64,000 nucleotides of DNA, from assembly GCA_944739405.2 (NCBI GenBank), contig OX123182.2, positions 16,627,326 to 16,691,325 of the forward strand. Direction: 5' to 3'. Shown here in pieces: positions 43,701-53,199 of this stretch. Made by a program: the position numbers and the translations under genes. The notes under the pieces were generated by a model. That model was not told the origin of the DNA. It saw nothing but the letters and a program-made list of their open reading frames with translations, and ran no database searches. This stretch comes from Euclidia mi (Eukaryota; Arthropoda; Insecta; Lepidoptera; Erebidae). Every line of letters begins with the position of its first letter. Position 1 is the stretch's first letter.

Positions 43701-46700
43701 GATCACCAACACCCGCTTGCTGGTGAAGATCTCCGGCACGCGGTAGTCGTGGCTGTGCATTACATCACCTGTGGGGTGATGACGTTGTATGGTGATTTAT
43801 ACTAATACTATTATGAGGGATTAGACGTGATGTTAGACCAGTGTCATATAATTTGATTTTGTTAACTCGTCGTGAGGGCTGTTCTGCCAATAATATCATA
43901 ATCTCTATAATATCATCATCTAAATAATATCATCATCCTCTTAGCGTTATCCCAGTTTCAATCTGGGGTCCGCTTACTAGTCTAACCGGATTTGGCTGAA
44001 TATTAGCTTTTCCACGGAGCGACTGCCTGTCTGACCTCCTAATAGTTATTTGTGCAACAAGAGAGCAAAGTTGTTTTTTGTTTCGAGTGCTGATTTTGAG
44101 TCCCGAGCAAGCGAAGGATTCTATGATTGATTCACGAGCGTAGCGAGTGAATCAAAGTTAGAATCCTGGGCGTGGTGAGGGACTCAACAGCACGAGATAC
44201 AAAAAACTTTGCTCTCGTGTAGCACACATAACTTTTCACCACAGCAGTGAGAACACCTATTACTTAGGAAACATAGAAATGAACAGGAATAGATTGAATT
44301 CTGCATAATCACTTGTTGATTTAACTCTTCTGGTGTTAAAGTACAGTCATCTGTCAGTCATCATCGCTAGTTTCACTCATCTTTTTAGATTATTTTATAT
44401 ATTAATATAAATTTAACACGTTACGCTTACTGTATCAGCATCAGCAAAATTTTTATTCCCGCTACTTTTTTAAATCGCGTTTTAATACCGCGTCCCTGAC
44501 GTTTATTTTTCAAATGTATCATTGTTGTAATTCTAAATAAAAATGTATTGGTTAAATACTAATTTTACACTATTAATTAGACTTATTTTTATTAAAATCC
44601 AATAATAAATTAAACATGTAAACAATAACATATTAAAAAAAGTATTTTTTTTTTTTGCGTTGCCGTAGGTGTTTTCTTTGAGGTCGAATTCCAAAATCGA
44701 ATTTCTAATTCTAAGGGGTTTGTTTTTTCACTCACTTTTTATATGCATGTGAAAGAGACAGAGCACAGTAAAATTCGAATGTTTCAAATTTGTGGCTGAA
44801 CAATGTCAATTCGTGGCACTGAAGATTGAAAAATTAAAAAGCTACTTTGCCTCACGCTCGAATCAAAATCGCGTTTTGTTCACTGTTGTCACGCAGCAAA
44901 AGCGGCATGTTTGAGCTGCTGTGGTGAAAATAATATATCCTTTATAATCAATATTTTGTTAATGAGATAAATAGTTTTAGATCTTCTATAATACTCAGAG
45001 TTAACCTCTCGTATGCTGGATTACCAGACATAATTATAAATCTATTGTGTCTCGTGCAGATCTGCTCTTAAGCATACGAAAGGTTAAGTCACTGAACCTG
45101 GATGGTAGCATAGCAATGCTCACCCAACTTGTCCTTAAATGTGAGATTTAGAATAAACTTGTATATAATTATGAGTGCACTGCCGACTTTTTGAACCAAC
45201 TCGTCTTAATATTTACCTTGAAATTCTTTGAGCCCTGGTATATTAGGTATGAACGGCGTATTATAGTGCCCGTTGCAGACGAACACGTAGTCGTACTCCT
45301 TGGTGAGACACTCCCCGGTCTTGAGGTTCTTAGTGCTGACCTCCCACAGCTCGCCTGAGGGACCACGCTTTGGTATAACCAGCTGGACGTGGTGGTTGAA
45401 CTGGAAAACCAACTCTTCATGAATTGTGATGGCTTGGTTAGTAAGCTTATATTTGCAGTATAGATAATCGAGAAGAAGGACGTTCATAGATCAAGTGAAG
45501 GAAAAGGTTAAAGTCACGTCGTATCAAGAAGTCAAAGCACTGGCTGAAGACAGGATATTATGGAAGGAACTCCACCGACAAGAGCTTGGCTCTTAAATTG
45601 AAGAGATAACCGAATGACTTATTTTCTAAGGCCACGGGCACACGAGTGGCGCCAATATAGTACATAGCTGTAAGGAGTTTAGGGTTGCGAGGGTCAGATG
45701 GCAGTAGCTCTGGAAAAACAAATTTTCTGTCAAATTCTGTAGAAAGCCGTTACGTGACGAAATCTGATTGTCGGTAGGTACACTCTCCCCTACCCAGTCT
45801 TAATATGCCTTTTACATGAAGGCAATAATCTTAATAGAGACAATCCACTCGCTTGCATTGTCTTAGGTTACAGGATTGTATCAACTATTGAACTTGTGTA
45901 AAAGTCTCACAAGTAACTTCGTTCCAATAGAAGTTGTATAAAAATAACTTACCTTGATAAGTTCAGTGACTCCGTGCTTATCCGCGTATGCTTGTAGGAA
46001 CGCGAGCATATCTTTAGCTGGCAGGTATGACTTGTCGCTCTCAGGGATCGGGAAATCCGGAAAACCCATGATTTCTTTTGGAAGATTCGTCCTGGAATAA
46101 CGAAATAGGTTTTTTTAATTACCTTGGTTGTAGTTGTGAATTATGTAATTATTATAGGACCGATGGCGTTGAAGCAAAAAGATCTGGAGCGGCGGCCACG
46201 CATCGGATGTCGTAGCAAATCTTATTGGGATCGCGAAATGAAAATTCGAATAGATTATGTTTTCGTATTCCTCAAATCAGTTCGAGTAAAGATACAATTT
46301 CAACTGTGCCAGGTATATTTTGGTACCTATCTTCAAACGATACGATCGTTTACCGCTGGATTAACGCAGTTTGCTTTTGTGAGACATCTTTAGGCCACAA
46401 ACGGTTTTAATGCCTTTCTATAGTAGACTAACTTTAGAGTCTATGATTTTAATGTAATAAAATGCTGGTAACGTGTGTATAGGTAATGTACCCGTGTTTA
46501 TACTTATTTAGACGTCAAACTACCAATGATTAAGTGTCGAAGAATAGTCGGCACATACAGCGGGATACTGCAAGTCAGGTATCTTCCTGGAACCCATACC
46601 ATTCCTATATCCCTTATCCTATTAGAGGAGTTCGGTATTGTCAACCTTTTTCTATTGCAATAGTTGGGGTGGTCAATCCGAGGGTGCGTGGTGGGTTCCT

Positions 46701-49700
46701 CTTTCCTTCCATTAGGTTACAATGGAGTTCCGCCAAATAACGCCTGATTCAATCAACTATAAAAAATAGTGTCCTTATTTCTATGAAAAATCCGAACGAG
46801 GTTTGCGTTAAAGGAAGTGCTAGATTGTTGAATGATGTATTGAAATCGATTTCATTTACTGTTTCTTAAAATGTTTAGAGTTTTCACCGCTGTTTTATAA
46901 GTCCCTGTTAAATTAGTTTTTCAGATAATTCATACAAATTTCGTTACATATTTGAATTTATCTGGATGGTAAGGTCTACCCAGAGGTGGTGAAAAAGGCC
47001 TTAACGTGATATGTTATCAATCCTGTTAAGCCAACGGGTCGTCTTATTTATACGTTGACATTAAGAAACGACAAACAGATCTGAGGTAAACAAGTTCAAC
47101 ATAACCACTATCCTCAGCCTTGGACAAGTGTTTACAATTCTTTACTGCATTTCTTCACAAGTGTTGACCCTATGTTGTTTATGCATTATCAAGTACAACG
47201 GCTGAACTGCATGTAACTGGTAATATATATTGAGTTGATAATGTCGCCGTCCCCAGCGAATAATATCGTAATCAACTATTGCGATAGAAGTGCTTTTTTG
47301 GTGAAATATTGTTCTAGAGGCGCGATTACACCTTGTGAATTTTTTTCACGTGATTCGTACGATTACTTTCCTAGTTAGACATTTTGTAATGAATTAACCT
47401 GTACTATTCGTCTTTAAATAAAAACTGATTTTTGTGACGAATGTCATCATAATGAATCAATACTGACCCCTTGAAGTTATCCTTTTTCCAGTAAACTGTA
47501 ATTACAATTTTATTCGGGTACAATAAAAATAACTTAAATCGGTAAAGTATATTACCATTCCTTTTGCTATGGAATATTAATGTTAACCAATTTACTGATA
47601 CCGATCGCAAGTAACTATTGCTGTATAGGTCACTGTCAACAATTTACTCGAATAAAATCGTAGGGTTACATTACGGTTTGAAAATTGTGTTTACATTTTG
47701 GTAATACGATTTTTTGATTATATTTTTATGGGTGTAAAACTAATATTTCTTTAAGTTACTACCCTTTACACAACAAAAAAATACCTATCTATTGGTATGT
47801 CGACGAGTTTGCTATGTTAAACTGATAAGAAGTTATAATCAAAAAACTGTTTTTTAATTTTCCTGTAAATCTTACTTTTTTTGATTACGATGTTATTCGT
47901 TGGGGACGGCGATGTGGGTTGTCTTTATGTGGAGTTACCTTGAACCACGCACATTCATAATATGTATCGATATATGGACGCGGAACTACTAGGTAAACAT
48001 GAACTACGGATGGTGGGCTTGTAAACAATGTGACCAATAGTTTACTAGTATTCGTTATTTGTGTGACCTGATTGAATTCGCATATCGATAATTTATAGGC
48101 TTGTTGCTGTGCTTGTTGTAAGGAGTTTATGATAAAATGAAATAAAAGCTGGAGCCAAATTCGTTACAGTAAGTATAACGGTTCGAATTGTGTCACCTAA
48201 GTACTGTTGACGTGATCGACATCTTGATAAATGGCAGGTTAATAAGTGAAAATATGAGGGCACGCGGTAAAAAGAGCTGAGATGAAATGGACAGATTAGA
48301 AGATTACAAGTAACACACTACGAGAAAAAATCTATTACTTTTAGAAGCTAGCCAAATTTCTAGGATACGATCTATCAACCTCTTAACCATAACATAGGCA
48401 GAATGGACGCATTTGTACGGCAAACACACGTAGAAATGAGGATAATAGCAAATCTTCTTTGACTTACTTTGTACGTACCTCCTTGTAACCTGAGAAACGA
48501 TATACAGTATCATACATCAAACCGTAGACACATCACACCTTAGGGACCTTCAAAATAGTCTTATGCTCTTAGCATATTATTGGTCGATTGGGAAAACAGA
48601 CAAACGGTCCAATCAAGACACATACTTATAAAAAAAGTACCTAACATCTTGTTATTTTTCAAGCGAATTTTCTAGATTGTGTTGGTACATTAAAATCCTT
48701 CGAATCGCGGTCTGTACGCTTCTGAGGTAAGTAAACTTGATGAAAATGCTATAAGTCGGTATGCTCTGTCGACAGCTTTATTTGGTTTTCACTTAAGTTT
48801 GTTAAGATAATTTGAACTAATTTTGATAAGGGTGTTCTCATCGCGATCATTCATTCAAGCAATTTGACCCAATCATGTTTCTAAACATACATTTCTAGAA
48901 TGTACAAAATGCTCATTAATATCTCTCAACCTATGCTACCCTGGTAGATAACCTTAGACCCGAGTATCGAATACGTGATCAAACCTCGTATGTCTTGTTG
49001 TTGTTGCCATAGGCTTTCAGACAAAATAAATAAATATTTTTTGATAACAATGTGTTGTAATTGCTTGCAATATGCCGTGATATATTTATCTAAATTACAG
49101 GAAAATATTAATAAATGTAGGGTATTTCGTAAGAAGTGATTGTCTACTGGAAGAAAACGTCATCTAATTGGTTGACCTCTTTTTATGTATGAAGTACTTA
49201 GGGGATTTACCCAGCAAAGATACCTATTTCAATTTGGCGATAAGCAATCTAAATAACAGTAGTAAATTAGGACTAACAAAATATTGCAGGCATTACCTTA
49301 GTAATTTTAAGCTTGCAGGTGATTTCGCGATAAACTTGTCGTAGTAATTCCTAGTTCTATCGCAGTTCTATCCAAGATTTTTGCTGAGAAGCCCGTTTTC
49401 TAGTCTAACCAGATATTCCTCAAAACGACTACTGTCCAGTCTCCGTTACCTAAAGCCATAGCAATAATCTGCGGCTTAGACCAATATTCAAGACCCAATA
49501 ATTACCATCCGTCTCCCCATACCTGACTGTCAAAGATCTTCATGGCAGCCGGGACCGACGCGGACGGCCTAAAGTGCTCTCCGAGGCATGGAGCTGATGG
49601 AGCACGCGATAATTTACAATTCAATACGCACATAACACCGTGTCACACCGTGGATTCGTACCTGATACCCTCTGCATAGCAGTCTGTTGGTATCTCCACT

Positions 49701-49978
49701 AGGCTATCGCTGCCCACCGGTGCACAGTGTATACATATACGTACATTAAAATTTAAAGAAAATTCTTTTCACAAAGCTCACCTCAAGCTCTTATACATGC
49801 TAGTATGTATCGGCAGTCCGAAGTCGTCGTACCCCACGTTCTCGGTGTAGACCCAGGTGCCGCCGAGCTGGGCAGCCTGCTCGAGCACGTCGACGCTGCT
49901 GACGCCCGGCTCCACCAGCAGGTGGCGCGCCGCGCACAGGCCCGCAGCACCCGCTCCGATCACGCATACTCGAGACAT
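34574..49978 (-). CDS. flavin-containing monooxygenase (FMO), seven coding exons
   Basis: I read the CDS as complement join(34574..34738, 37487..37630, 42565..42728, 43493..43768, 45217..45400, 45953..46091, 49782..49978). All junctions have consensus signals and compatible phases, giving 422 residues, normal for an insect FMO. It starts MSRVCVIGAGAAGL, the FAD-binding GxGxxG. The FMO signature FxGxxxHxxxYR appears as FQGDVMHSHDYR, with its FQG split across an intron. Then come the NADP-binding VLVIGAGPSGMD and the CTG-YLYNFPF block, also split by an intron. FMOs are NADPH-dependent enzymes that oxygenate N or S atoms of xenobiotics; some moth members N-oxygenate plant alkaloids. Substrate cannot be inferred. 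The ATG lies three bases after a good acceptor, so a 5' UTR exon upstream is likely. A TTTATT at 34431 on the plus strand gives an AATAAA signal 138 bp past the stop. Introns are full of TEs. Confidence 0.88.
35780..36209 (+). pseudogene. PIF/Harbinger transposase, N-terminal part only
   Basis: It begins MPPTLSKQQKIGIALALSTV (35780). One frame change near 35905 leads into LEPPDLKNILRMDIECFEEL, LEMVTPLIQKQNTLMRESIS and PRERLTAILRFLATGQSYED, ending YNSLKHYI with a stop at 36207. This is the N-terminal region of Harbinger transposases (LRM....F..LL..V.P.I...T.MR..I....RL...LRFLATG.S). The DDE nuclease domain that should follow is missing. Confidence 0.82.
36230..36440 (-). pseudogene. MADF-domain ORF of the Harbinger element, frameshifted
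   Basis: Minus-strand reading gives MSKEKEREAWTKTLELYKEL, then PALSMG-stop. A shifted frame continues LWDKKHKDYFNRNTRQEALK and VYNEELGKETTLADFKKN. W....LI.LY...P.LWD...KDY.N...R.EAL is the MADF (Myb/SANT-like) pattern used by Harbinger DNA-binding partners. It is convergent with the transposase fragment. Confidence 0.7.
37487..37630 (-). CDS. FMO coding exon 6
   Basis: The acceptor is TTTGCTCTCAG before 37630 and the donor GACCAG|GTAAAT after 37487; both ends are phase 0. It encodes VRYYIRSMNGTFSLPSKEEM and ends RQTHMMGPDQ, matching the FMO region before the C-terminus. Confidence 0.88.
37700..37895 (+). repeat. SINE 3'-part remnant
   Basis: GGGTTGCGGAGGTCTGACGG, TTAATATTCTGCCAGATCTG and an ATGATGATGAT tail match the 3' part of the type b SINE. 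Confidence 0.65.
38039..38419 (+). mobile_element. MITE with ATACAGGGTGT inverted ends
   Basis: ATACAGGGTGT at 38039 is the reverse complement of ACACCCTGTAT at 38409-38419. The 381-bp interior has no credible ORF. The inner text ('CAAGACCCATCACCAAGCC', 'GAATACCTGGGAAACGAT') resembles a widespread insect repeat. Confidence 0.7.
38420..38617 (+). mobile_element. Short non-autonomous Helitron (family 3), 5' end missing
   Basis: Matches 6728-6934 from 'TATAAAATCCTTGCGTTACTG' to CTCTAG|T, but the first bases (TCTTAATA) are replaced by the end of the element at 38039-38419. Confidence 0.75.
39647..41391 (+). mobile_element. Helitron with internal minisatellite, complete ends
   Basis: It starts A|TCTATACTAATATA and ends GTTCGCTGGGTTAG CTAG|T, the CTRR 3' end and A/T insertion site of Helitrons. 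The head matches the inverted element at 1-1900. It encodes no RepHel protein and is non-autonomous. About 1.1 kb of the interior (40080-41230) is minisatellite. It lies in an FMO intron. Confidence 0.82.
40080..41230 (+). repeat. GATGGCGG minisatellite with alternating ~97 and ~120-bp units
   Basis: The phrase 'ATATGGGTATCGTCT' (first copy altered) recurs near 40158, 40281, 40398, 40517, 40614, 40735, 40851, 40949, 41068 and 41188. Spacings fall into two classes, about 97 and 117-123 bp. The longer class carries an extra 'GAAATCAAAGATGGCGGAT' insertion. The order of classes suggests a higher-order repeat. At least a dozen AAAGATGGCGGA sites are present. Confidence 0.88.
41392..41595 (+). mobile_element. 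Short non-autonomous Helitron
   Basis: It begins TACTAATATAAGCTGAAGAGTT directly at the end of the preceding Helitron. It has 'GAAGGCTATAGGCTATA' and ends 'ACGCGGGTGCAACCGCGGGC...CTCTAG|T', the 3' hairpin and CTAG end of this lepidopteran family. No coding capacity. Confidence 0.8.
41630..41805 (-). repeat. SINE body remnant
   Basis: Contains GGTTTCCTCACGATGTTTTT and GAGAAAGGTAAGGCCATAG, parts of the type b variant SINE in minus orientation. Confidence 0.6.
42282..42490 (+). repeat. tRNA-headed SINE (type a)
   Basis: A box TGGCGTAGTGG (42289), B box GGGTTCGATCCCC (42347), then CACACGAGGCAACACTATGT and GTTGTATGTTTGTAAAG. Not a tRNA gene: there is no 3' acceptor stem to pair with the head. 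Confidence 0.8.
42565..42728 (-). CDS. FMO coding exon 5
   Basis: The acceptor is TTTGCTTCCCAG before 42728 and the donor TTACAG|GTACGT after 42565. It encodes YLYNFPFLDGSCGIVVEDN, VEPLYKHLVNIHHPSM and FVGVPY, typical FMO sequence after CTGY. Confidence 0.9.
43030..43275 (-). repeat. Interspersed repeat (type c SINE-like)
   Basis: Second copy: CTCTCCTTTGAAAGGAGGGA, ACCACGCTGGCCAAACGGG and TAATCCATCACCACGCGGAC. Just outside FMO exon 4. Confidence 0.78.
43493..43768 (-). CDS. FMO coding exon 4 (FMO signature and NADP-binding motif)
   Basis: The acceptor is CATCACCCCACAG before 43768 and the donor TGTACTG|GTGAGA after 43493. It completes FQGDVMHSHDYR and encodes VLVIGAGPSGMDIALEIT and the VDVVFLCTG end. 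Unspliced reading past the donor adds about 24 residues before a stop. Confidence 0.9.
43918..44040 (-). repeat. SINE 3'-part, truncated beside foldback copy B
   Basis: CTCTTAGCGTTATCCCAGTT, CTGGGGTCCGCTTACTAGTC and GGCTGAATATTAGCTTTTCC are the inverted type b SINE 3' part. It stops where foldback copy B starts. Confidence 0.65.
44043..44932 (+). mobile_element. Foldback repeat family, copy B (FMO intron)
   Basis: Aligns to copy A over its full length with few differences. It is inserted beside a SINE fragment (43918-44040). An 11-bp tandem duplication (CTGTCAGTCAT) near 44350 breaks the minus-strand reading frame present in copy A. Confidence 0.82.
45217..45400 (-). CDS. FMO coding exon 3
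   Basis: The acceptor is TTGGTTTTCCAG before 45400 and the donor TTTCAAG|GTAAAT after 45217. It encodes FNHHVQLVIPKRG and VFVCNGHYNTPFIPNIPGL, ending EFQ with the Gly split. VCNGHY.TP is a conserved FMO block. Confidence 0.9.
45488..45596 (+). pseudogene. LINE C-terminal fragment
   Basis: It reads IKEKVKVTSYQEVKALAEDR then ILWKELHRQELGS-stop with one early shift. This is the extreme C-terminus of the same LINE type as at 17010-17335, on the strand opposite to FMO, just outside FMO exon 3. Confidence 0.6.
45953..46091 (-). CDS. FMO coding exon 2
   Basis: The acceptor is TTATTCCAG before 46091 and the donor ATCAAG|GTAAGT after 45953. It encodes TNLPKEIMGFPDFPIPESD and a lysine-ended helix (LQAYADKHGVTELIK). 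The NLPKE..GFPDFP wording is typical of FMOs. Confidence 0.88.
46092..47243. other. FMO intron 1, left part
   Basis: No element with clear ends. A frame reading LERRPRIGCRSKSYWDREMK near 46180 looks like a decayed retroelement fragment but could not be placed. Confidence 0.4.
47244..47912. mobile_element. MITE-like element with ~33-bp inverted ends
   Basis: TCGCCGTCCCCAGCGAATAA at 47244 matches the inverse of the right end (TCGCCGTCCCCAACGAATAA read from 47912); similarity continues through ATCGTAATCAA. The 670-bp interior is AT-rich with a short minus-strand ORF of no recognisable type. I could not settle the target duplication. Confidence 0.65.
47913..49379. other. FMO intron 1, right part
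   Basis: AT-rich, no gene, element end or tandem repeat recognised. Confidence 0.55.
49380..49714 (-). repeat. tRNA-headed SINE (type b)
   Basis: Minus-strand copy: the head is AGCGATAGCCTAGTGGAGAT, then 'CAACAGACTGCTATGCAGAG' and GGTACGAATCCACGG. It sits just downstream of FMO exon 1. Confidence 0.75.
49782..49978 (-). CDS. FMO coding exon 1 (FAD-binding motif)
   Basis: ATG is at 49976-49978 and the donor is TTGAG|GTGAGC after 49782. It encodes MSRVCVIGAGAAGLCAARHL and ends SMYKSLR, with the last Arg codon split. An acceptor (TTGTTTCCAG) sits immediately before the ATG. If that acceptor is not used, the frame extends upstream to MMSMLFPA. Confidence 0.88.
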
Positions 49979-50069
49979 TGCTGGAAACAACATGGACATC
50001 ATTTATTAGGTACTTACAGGATGACCGCACCACTGGACCACACATTTAAATTTTATTAAGTACCAGAGG

Positions 50070-50312
50070 ATCATCATCATCGTCAGCCTTTAACAGTCCA
50101 CTGCTGGACTAGGCCTCTCCTTTGAAAGGAGGAATTGGCCTACTATACCACGCTGGCCAAACGGGTTGGTATATATGTATCAAGTTTTCCTTCTCTTACA
50201 GTGCTGTTCTCTGCATAATATGCTCCCTCTGTCGGCTCTTACGACACGCATGGGATGATATGGGCTGGTGACATTCCGTATTCTTAATCCGTCACCACAC
50301 GGACACGGACAT
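50070..50312 (-). repeat. Interspersed repeat (type c SINE-like)
   Basis: Third copy, with the same blocks and a CATCATCATCGTCAGCC end. About 90 bp upstream of FMO exon 1. Confidence 0.78.
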
Positions 50313-50344
50313 CAGAGGATGCCCGCAGCATAATTATGTTTTAA

Positions 50345-50549
50345 CTAGAGGACGCCAGCAGCTACGCCTTCATTTTTTTTAATTTACCCGTTTTGGCCGA
50401 TCCCGTGGGAATTTCGGGAAATCCCTTCTTAGTGCACCCCTACGGTCCCTAAGGAACATACATGCCAAATTTCAGCTTCCTGCGCGCAATAGTTTCGGCT
50501 GTAGCGTGTCTGTCAGTCAGTCAGTAACGCAAGGATTTTATATATTAAG
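50345..50549 (-). mobile_element. Short non-autonomous Helitron (family 3)
   Basis: On the minus strand it starts A|TCTTAATATATAAAATCC at 50549 and ends CTCTAG|T at 50345. An older, diverged copy of the same repeat follows at about 50555-50715. Confidence 0.8.
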
Positions 50550-50554
50550 ATTTA

Positions 50555-50715
50555 ACCTTTTCTTATCGATACCGTGGCAATTTTAGGCAATCCCTTACAA
50601 GTGCATTACTACGGTCCTCTAGAAACATTTCAGTCAATGTTCAGATTCTCGTGCCCAATAGTTTTGGCTGAGGCTTGTCTATCAGTCAGTTAGTAACGCA
50701 AGAATTTTATATAAA
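50555..50715 (-). repeat. Diverged family-3 Helitron remnant
   Basis: Retains 'TAACGCAAGAATTTTATATAAAG', 'GTCTATCAGTCAGTTAGTAACG' (inverted) and 'GGACCGTAGTAATGCAC' (inverted) with many substitutions. Confidence 0.55.
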
Positions 50716-51129
50716 GGAGCTTCGTAGAGCTGTTACTATGTTTTTAGGGCTTATTTTCATTGGTTGTTAGGTCCTTGCATTCGGAATGGGAGAGATTTTT
50801 GTTGACGGATGCCATATAGGTACCTACCGCAGGCAATAACTGAATCGACATTCACAAGCAAAAATTAAAATTCATATAGGTATTTGTAAGTCAGTCTTTG
50901 TAGTAGGAGAAACCACGATGTTTTTATAATAGGTTAGCTTAATATTTAAAACATACTTTACAAGAGAACTATGATAACTTTCAGAGTTCCATTTGCTTCA
51001 GAAAGTTTTCATGTAGTTTTGTAATGGACCCGAGAAGATTAGAGCTGTACCCTCACTACAAGCGAAATTTTGGCGAAGACTGGCTTAAAGTTTAGCTAGG
51101 GATCTTAACCTAAGGCTTGAAGAGATTTT

Positions 51130-51302
51130 TGTAATATAACCAATATATTGAGGCAAGAGTACCCTGAACAAAAGAGCATGCATGAGGAATTTGATGGGAG
51201 TGAATGAAGCATGAGAGATATGTCAGGATCGTTGCAAGTGGCGTTCCGTAGTCTCTGCCTACCCCTCCGGGAAACAGGCGTGAGTCTATGTATGTATGTA
51301 GT
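51130..51302 (+). repeat. LINE 3' end fragment with TATG tail
   Basis: GAACAAAAGAGCATGCATGA, GGATCGTTGCAAGTGGCGTT and GTCTCTGCCTACCCCTCCGG ... TCTATGTATGTATG repeat the 3' end of the LINE at 11383-12608 (its 12465-12608). Confidence 0.8.
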
Positions 51303-51964
51303 AAGTAATAAAAGGACAATAAAATTGTAAGACGTTACTATCATAAAATCAAGTCAAAAAACCCTACTTAATTCAAATGTTTTGGTGTAGAAGCCCTCAT
51401 TGAATCATATGACGTTACGCTTTTAGAAAAAGATTGCAAACAAATTGATACGACGCTAGACTTTTAGCAGACAGCGTATGACGTCACTTGTTGGGTAGGT
51501 ATATTATTGCTGATAATAAAAAGTTAGCGTATATATCTTTATCTGCGAAGGCAACTCGTATCTTAGCGAAATTTGTTCACGACCTAACCATATTAAAAAT
51601 ATGTTAAGGTTCGAAGTTTATTGAAACGGTGCGTAATCTGGCTCAAATAGGGACGATTTTTATCGTAGGTACCACCTATGAAGTGCGTGACTTTACGTTA
51701 ATTAAAGATCAATTTTCTTACAGCTAAGAAAATAAGTGTGTTGTGTGTGGATTAAGAATTCAGTGTCACTAGCCCATTCCATTCTGTGAGTATCATCAGA
51801 GAGGAAAATTCACGGAGCAAATAGTGCCTTCCGGAAGAAATGGAAAATGACATTTAATTTTATGCAAACCCATCTGACCAACGTGGTATAGCAGCAAAAT
51901 GCTCCTATTTCCTCACAATGCTTTTGCGACACAAATTATAGGAGAGCTTTTCAGCAATGGACTA

Positions 51965-52272
51965 CCATCATCAGCCCTTTTCTACTGTCGCACTGCTGGG
52001 CACGGGCCTCTTCTCACTATAAGAAGGGTAAGGCCATAGTCCACCACGCTGGCCAAGTGTGGGTTGGCAGACTTCACATGTCTTTTAAGAACATTATGGA
52101 GAACTCTCAGACATACAGGTTTCCTCACGATGTTTTCCTTCACCGATAAGCAAGCGATAATTAACAATTTAATACGCACTTAACTTCGAAAACTCATTAG
52201 TGCGTGCCGTGGATTCGAACCCTAGACCCTCTGCGTAGCAATCTGTCGGTCACTCCACTCAGCTATCGCTGC
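51965..52272 (-). repeat. tRNA-headed SINE (type b variant)
   Basis: Minus-strand head AGCGATAGCTGAGTGGAGTG, B box GGTTCGAATCCACGG. The body contains GTGAAGGAAAACATCGTGAG and CATAGTGAGAAGAGGCCCGT-like text. Ends near TGATGATGG. Confidence 0.78.
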
Positions 52273-52904
52273 TTATAATATATGGACTACCAAAGCAAGT
52301 TTACCGACACTTTTCCTTCGCTTTCTGAAGACGCGCGTACTAAACTCGAACTTTCTTTCTCTAAATTCGAACTTTTAATTCGAGCACAACTTTCATTTAC
52401 CCGGCACATTGAGTAAACAAACAACGAGTTATTATGGGTATGCATGCAATCCGTCCTCCGGCGAGTTCGAATGATTACTTCCTATGCCTTTATTCGGATA
52501 AGCGATCATAAGATCAAGTGAACGGCTAGCCAGTTTGCATTGCAGGCTAGTTTGCAATCGATTTGCTGTTGAATACGGTGGCTATGTTCTTGCGTAAAAT
52601 TTGCAATATGCCGGCTATAAGCGTTAAAACTGTTATAAACAAGTAAAAGTTATGCAGACTACTATAACGAACCCATAGATATGGTTGTACTAAATGTATA
52701 AACCCGAAAGTTTATGGGGTTGGATGAATGTTTGTCGCCCGCAAAAATTCACCATATTAGCCGAAAGAGGGCCACTGGACATAATAATATGCTTCCCCCA
52801 AGGCTCTCCACATCTCCATCGTTACATTACCGAACGGATTTTCAAGAAACTGCCGTAGCTTATACACGACAATCCTTAGCCGATGCAAGGCTACCACCAC
52901 CGCG

Positions 52905-53070
52905 AAAACTTTTTTTATAGGCTTGATCCCCGAAGGGGTAGGCTGAGGTGTAAATATTACACCCACATTTCGCCATGAATTTTTAGGTCCCACGTAACAG
53001 GGGACGAGCCTATTGCCGTTACCGGGCACATCACCAGACTCCGTGCTGCTACTGAGAATCCGGAAAAACC
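52905..53070 (-). repeat. SINE of the LINE-tail family, degraded
   Basis: Minus strand: GGCAATAGGCTCGTCCCCTG, TTACGTGGGACC, TGGCGAAATGTGGGTGTAA and CAGCCTACCCCTTCGGGG match 27868-28093. Confidence 0.65.
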
Positions 53071-53119
53071 ATATGAATATTCTATTTGACGAATGGCATA
53101 GTAGCTAAACAACTCATAG

Positions 53120-53199
53120 TATAAGTACTTACTCATCGAAAAAAGAATATTGTGAATCACACAACATTTCATTTTCTAGTGTGGAGATCGAACATAGTA
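53120..53199 (-). repeat. SINE (type a) body, other side of the LINE insertion
   Basis: Minus strand: CTATGTTCGATCTCCACACT, then AGAAAATGAAATGTTGTGTG and ATTCACAATATTC, matching the post-B-box part of type a SINEs. The lower boundary is vague. Confidence 0.65.

Noticed and set aside
46124..46393. 89-codon ORF in FMO intron 1
   Set aside because: No protein-like pattern after the first ~40 codons and no splice context; perhaps a retroelement scrap.
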